From Planctomycetota bacterium (lineage in GTDB: Bacteria > Planctomycetota > Planctomycetia > Isosphaerales > Isosphaeraceae): a stretch of DNA of 7,740 nucleotides. The stretch covers positions 1-7,740 of the forward strand of contig JAJYDH010000316.1 in assembly GCA_021777685.1 (NCBI GenBank). Direction: 5' to 3'. The notes beneath the pieces are model-generated. The model ran no database searches, was not told the DNA's origin, and was given only the letters and a program-made list of their open reading frames with translations. The first letter of the stretch is position 1; every line of letters begins with the position of its first letter. The translations under genes and the position numbers were made by a program. Shown piece by piece: positions 5,170 to 7,740 of the stretch.

Positions 5170-6900
5170 TCACCGGGCGATCAGCCCGATCGTCCGATGG
5201 ATCTCGGCGGCTCCCGCCGAGGCGGCGGATGTGATCGTGGCCGCGCGGAAGAGGCGGGCGACGGCGAGGACCAGGCTCAGGTCGCGGTCGACCGAGGCGA
5301 CCGGCCGCTTCGAGCGGGCCGCGAGGCCGCGGGCGATCGGCCCCCGGTAGGTGTCGATCTCCCGGGCGAGCCGTTCGAGGTCGACGATCGCGAAGGTCTC
5401 GGCGTCGGGGAAGTATCGGGCCCGGACGGCGGCGAGGGTGGCCGGCGGCCCGCCGGTCGCGAAGCGGGCGACCGCCTCGGCCGAATTTCCCACGACCAGG
5501 CGGTTCCGGTCCGCCCGGTAGGCCATCCGGACCTTGAGCCCGTCGGTCAGCTCGGTCATCCGGGCGTCTCCGATGACCTGGTCCTGGACGCGGAGGTGGG
5601 CCGTGGCCCGCTTCGGGTCGAGGGCGTAGAGGGCGAAAGCGGTCCGGAGGGCGTTGTCGAGCGGCGCGGCCAGGTCGTGGGCGCCCGGCCGGTCGGACCA
5701 TCCGACCGCGCCGATGACCGGGAAATGCGGCCGGACCCCGCGCCCGGGCTCGGCGTCGAGATAGAGGAGCAGCCCCGGGCCGAGCCGGGGGAGGACGTCG
5801 GTGACGGGGTCGCGGCCGAGCAAGATCCCCTGGAGCCCCAGCCGGATGTTGTCGAGCGACGGGCGGACGTCGTCCGGGGTCAGCTCCCAGGCGGCCTCGC
5901 GGAGGGCGTCGAGGTCGACGCTGGCCGAGACAACGGCGATCGCCGTGGGGGGAAGCTGGGCGGGCAAGGTCGGCGCCGAGGGGGGACGGGTCAGCCAGCG
6001 TCTCAGCCACGGGTCGAGCTTCTCGGGGGCGATGACCTCGTGCGAGTGGAGCACGAACCCGTCGCGCCACTCCAGGGCGATGCCGGCCTGCTCGACGGCG
6101 GCCACGTAGCGGATCAGCATCGCCGCCAGGCGATCCTGGGTGGGCTGGCCGGTCCGGGGCGCGTCGGCCATCGCCCGCTCCAGGAGCCGGGGGTTGACGA
6201 AGAGGCTGGCCAGGGGCCGCTCGGGTAATGCGCCGCGGGCCTTCCGGAACGCCGGGGCGCCCCCCAACCCCGGCCCTCCTTTCAGCCTGCGATCGATCAC
6301 GCCGAGGATCATCTCCTCCGAGTTCGACCAGGCGAACGCGCCGCCTTCGAGGTGGACATAGTATTCCTCCGGCCGGCCGCCGGGTTTGAACCGACGGACG
6401 GCATAACGGACGTCCCCGCGAGTCCTGGCGTCCACGCCGAGCATCTCGCCGGCGTTCATCTGGGCCTGGTTGAGCGACTTGAGCATCGACTCGACCACGC
6501 CCCGGTCGCGAGGGCGGGCCAGCAGGAGGCCCCTGGCCTGGTCGGGCTTGTCGGGCGGTCCAGGCTTGAGGGCGAGCACGACGGCATCGCCGATGACCTC
6601 GTCGCGGATCGTGCCGAGCGAGATCCCCAGCGCCCCCCGGATGTCCCGGGCGGCGCGGTCGAACTGGCGGAACCGCTCCGAGCCCAGCCAGGTCTGGACG
6701 TCGGGGATGCGCCGGAGTTCCCGGACCAGCGGCGAGTCGCCGATCTCGCGGGTCCGGTCGCGGAGGTCCTCGACCGCCAGGGTCAGGCCCGAGTCGGCCG
6801 GGACGAGCCCGAGCAGGTCGTCGGCCGGCCCGGCGGCCATCGCGGCCGGGGCGAGGGCCCAGAGACAGACCAGGACCCGCCGGAGCGAAAACCGCCGCAT
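5170..6900 (-). CDS. Secreted protein of unknown function, DUF3352-like
   Basis: The 576-residue product begins with MRRFSLRR, a hydrophobic stretch VLVCLWALAPAAMAA and a likely signal-peptidase I site near residues 22-24, so it is predicted to be exported. There is no further membrane segment and no lipobox. No catalytic motif is visible. The sequence just after the signal (LLGLVPADSGLTLAVEDLRD) and later phrases such as ASLFVNPRLLERAM (231-244) and RLVVGNSAEAVARF (467-480) are of the kind seen in DUF3352-type proteins of planctomycetes and cyanobacteria; that assignment is from memory of the pattern. Three comparable segments near 33-47, 317-335 and 497-515 suggest internal repetition. The ATG at 6900 has GAGGA eight bases upstream. 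It lies 53 bp after the TPR gene and 52 bp before the zinc-ribbon gene, consistent with shared transcription. Confidence 0.85.
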   Translation of the reverse strand: MRRFSLRRVLVCLWALAPAAMAAGPADDLLGLVPADSGLTLAVEDLRDRTREIGDSPLVRELRRIPDVQTWLGSERFRQFDRAARDIRGALGISLGTIRDEVIGDAVVLALKPGPPDKPDQARGLLLARPRDRGVVESMLKSLNQAQMNAGEMLGVDARTRGDVRYAVRRFKPGGRPEEYYVHLEGGAFAWSNSEEMILGVIDRRLKGGPGLGGAPAFRKARGALPERPLASLFVNPRLLERAMADAPRTGQPTQDRLAAMLIRYVAAVEQAGIALEWRDGFVLHSHEVIAPEKLDPWLRRWLTRPPSAPTLPAQLPPTAIAVVSASVDLDALREAAWELTPDDVRPSLDNIRLGLQGILLGRDPVTDVLPRLGPGLLLYLDAEPGRGVRPHFPVIGAVGWSDRPGAHDLAAPLDNALRTAFALYALDPKRATAHLRVQDQVIGDARMTELTDGLKVRMAYRADRNRLVVGNSAEAVARFATGGPPATLAAVRARYFPDAETFAIVDLERLAREIDTYRGPIARGLAARSKRPVASVDRDLSLVLAVARLFRAATITSAASAGAAEIHRTIGLIAR

Positions 6901-6922
6901 TCGCGAAGTCCTCGGGGGGGAG

Positions 6923-6943
6923 TCGGCGGCCCGGGGCCGCCGA
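6923..6943 (-). other. GC-rich intergenic hairpin between two co-directional genes
   Basis: TCGGCGGCC and GGCCGCCGA make a perfect 9-bp stem with a 3-base loop in the 53-bp gap between the TPR gene stop and the ribosome binding site of the secreted protein gene. It is followed by a C-run, not a U-run, so it is not a standard intrinsic terminator. It may moderate read-through or protect an mRNA end. Seven-G tracts (plus strand 6914-6920 and 6944-6950) flank it. Confidence 0.5.
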
Positions 6944-6953
6944 GGGGGGGCCG

Positions 6954-7740
6954 TCAGCCCCGGAGCCGGGGCGTCATGGGGGCGGCCCCTTGTGTGGGCT
7001 CGGGGAACCGATACCAGGGTGATGCTTTTCCCTCGCTCATGGTCACTTTAACGGGCAGCGAAGCGATCCGGGCCTCGACCTTGTCCCGTTCGGCCCTCCG
7101 TCCCATCGCCTCGAGTGATCGGGAGTATCGCGTGAGGATCTGGATCAGCTCCGAAGCCCCGGCTCCCGATATCTTCTCCCAGATCGCGATCGCCCGGCCG
7201 AACTTGGCCTCCGCCTCGTCGTTCTCGCCTCTCGCCGCGTGGATCTGGGCGAGTCCGTCGAGGACGTAAGCGACGGAAGGATGGAGGGGCCCCCTCGATC
7301 GTTCGAAGATGCTCAAGGCCCGATCGAAGAGGGGCCGGGCCTCGTCGTCCTTGCCTTGCTCGTGATAGGCCCAGGCGAGATTGTTCAGGCCGTCGCCGGT
7401 CTCGGGGTGGGATGGCCCTCGCGACGTCTCCAGGATCTGGACCGCCTTGAGGAAGGCCGGCTCGGACTCGGCGAATCGGCGCCGGGCGACGAGCAGGAGC
7501 CCGAGCAAGGTATGGCTCCTGGCGTGCTCCCGGGGGTCCGCCTTCGGGGCCTTCGCCTGGGCCTCGATGGACCGACGAAGGAGCGGCTCGGACTCGGCGA
7601 ACCGGCCGAGCTCGTAGTAGAGGGTCGCCAGTTGGTTGCGGTTCTGGGCGATCGCGGGGGATTCGGGATCGAGGAGCGTCTCGCGGACGGTCAGGGCCCA
7701 CTTCGCCAGTGGTTCGGCCTCGGCGTGCCGACCCTGCTTC
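6954..7740 (-). CDS. TPR protein, kinesin-light-chain-type repeats (5' end outside window)
   Basis: The frame is open from the right edge (first complete codon at 7739) to TGA at 6956-6954, giving 261 visible residues. Internal TTG/GTG codons such as 7508 are not the start, because clear TPR sequence continues upstream of them. About five tandem repeats of roughly 42 residues are visible, with signatures like LATLYYELGRFAESEPLLRR, GLNNLAWAYHEQGKDDEA and GLAQIHAARGENDEAEAKF, joined by ERSRGPLHP-type linkers. This is the TPR_10/TPR_12 (kinesin light chain) type, a protein-interaction scaffold. The last 30 residues (after ARIASL) are a non-repeat tail. In planctomycetes such repeats often form the C-terminal half of Hanks-type Ser/Thr kinases, but nothing of a kinase domain is in the window, so this is only a possibility. 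Confidence 0.92.
   Translation of the reverse strand, partial: KQGRHAEAEPLAKWALTVRETLLDPESPAIAQNRNQLATLYYELGRFAESEPLLRRSIEAQAKAPKADPREHARSHTLLGLLLVARRRFAESEPAFLKAVQILETSRGPSHPETGDGLNNLAWAYHEQGKDDEARPLFDRALSIFERSRGPLHPSVAYVLDGLAQIHAARGENDEAEAKFGRAIAIWEKISGAGASELIQILTRYSRSLEAMGRRAERDKVEARIASLPVKVTMSEGKASPWYRFPEPTQGAAPMTPRLRG

Noticed and set aside
3888..5234. 448-codon plus-strand open frame
   Set aside because: Antisense shadow of the zinc-ribbon gene; composition is driven by Gly/Arg/Asp and no domain is recognisable.
5050..6228. 392-codon plus-strand open frame, and a 342-codon minus frame at 5042-6070
   Set aside because: Both are out-of-frame products of the secreted-protein gene in GC-rich DNA; neither has a signal, motif or ribosome binding site.
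6352..7269. Plus-strand open frame across the TPR/secreted-protein junction
   Set aside because: It crosses two well-supported minus-strand genes and is low-complexity.
7506..7508. TTG at 7508 as start of the TPR gene
   Set aside because: The same frame stays open to the window edge and encodes further TPR repeats, so the true start is outside the window.
1..7740. tRNA, rRNA, CRISPR, transposase or defence-system genes
   Set aside because: Both strands were read for them; no cloverleaf, spaced direct-repeat array, DDE transposase or recombinase motif was found.

Overview
The window looks like chromosome from a high-GC planctomycete, most likely of the Isosphaeraceae type. The reasons are a DUF1559 protein with a pseudopilin N-terminus (a family greatly expanded in planctomycetes), kinesin-light-chain-type TPR proteins, secreted or anchored proteins of unknown function with planctomycete-style domain mixes, and very strong G/C preference at third codon positions. 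The lineage is inferred from protein style; no rRNA or marker gene is present.

All six genes I support lie on the minus strand, so the window reads biologically from 7740 down to 1. First is the C-terminal part of a TPR protein (start outside the window). After 53 bp comes a 576-residue secreted protein that resembles DUF3352 proteins. After another 52 bp, which hold a good sigma70-like promoter, comes a zinc-ribbon/single-TM protein. Its stop overlaps (TTGA) the TTG start of a protein with a TPR-like hairpin and a BamE/SmpA-like C-terminus. These four could be one transcription unit, or a TPR/secreted pair followed by a separately promoted two-gene unit. They look like an envelope-associated set, but no biochemical role can be assigned.

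A 400-bp gap (1920-2319) separates that block from a TraR/DksA-family regulator. This protein keeps both the C4 zinc finger and the DxxDxA coiled-coil-tip motif, and its gene ends in a convincing intrinsic terminator. A second gap (907-1433) contains an imperfect palindrome of about 150 bp (1167-1315), a short perfect dyad (1010-1030) and a CTCTCCC repeat cluster. It leads into the DUF1559 pseudopilin-like gene, which starts at a GTG and runs off the left edge.

I see no tRNA, rRNA, CRISPR array, transposase or defence genes. The many long open frames on the plus strand are antisense shadows typical of GC-rich coding DNA. The least explained structure is the long palindrome at 1167-1315. The most interesting genes are the overlapping pair at 2320-5117.
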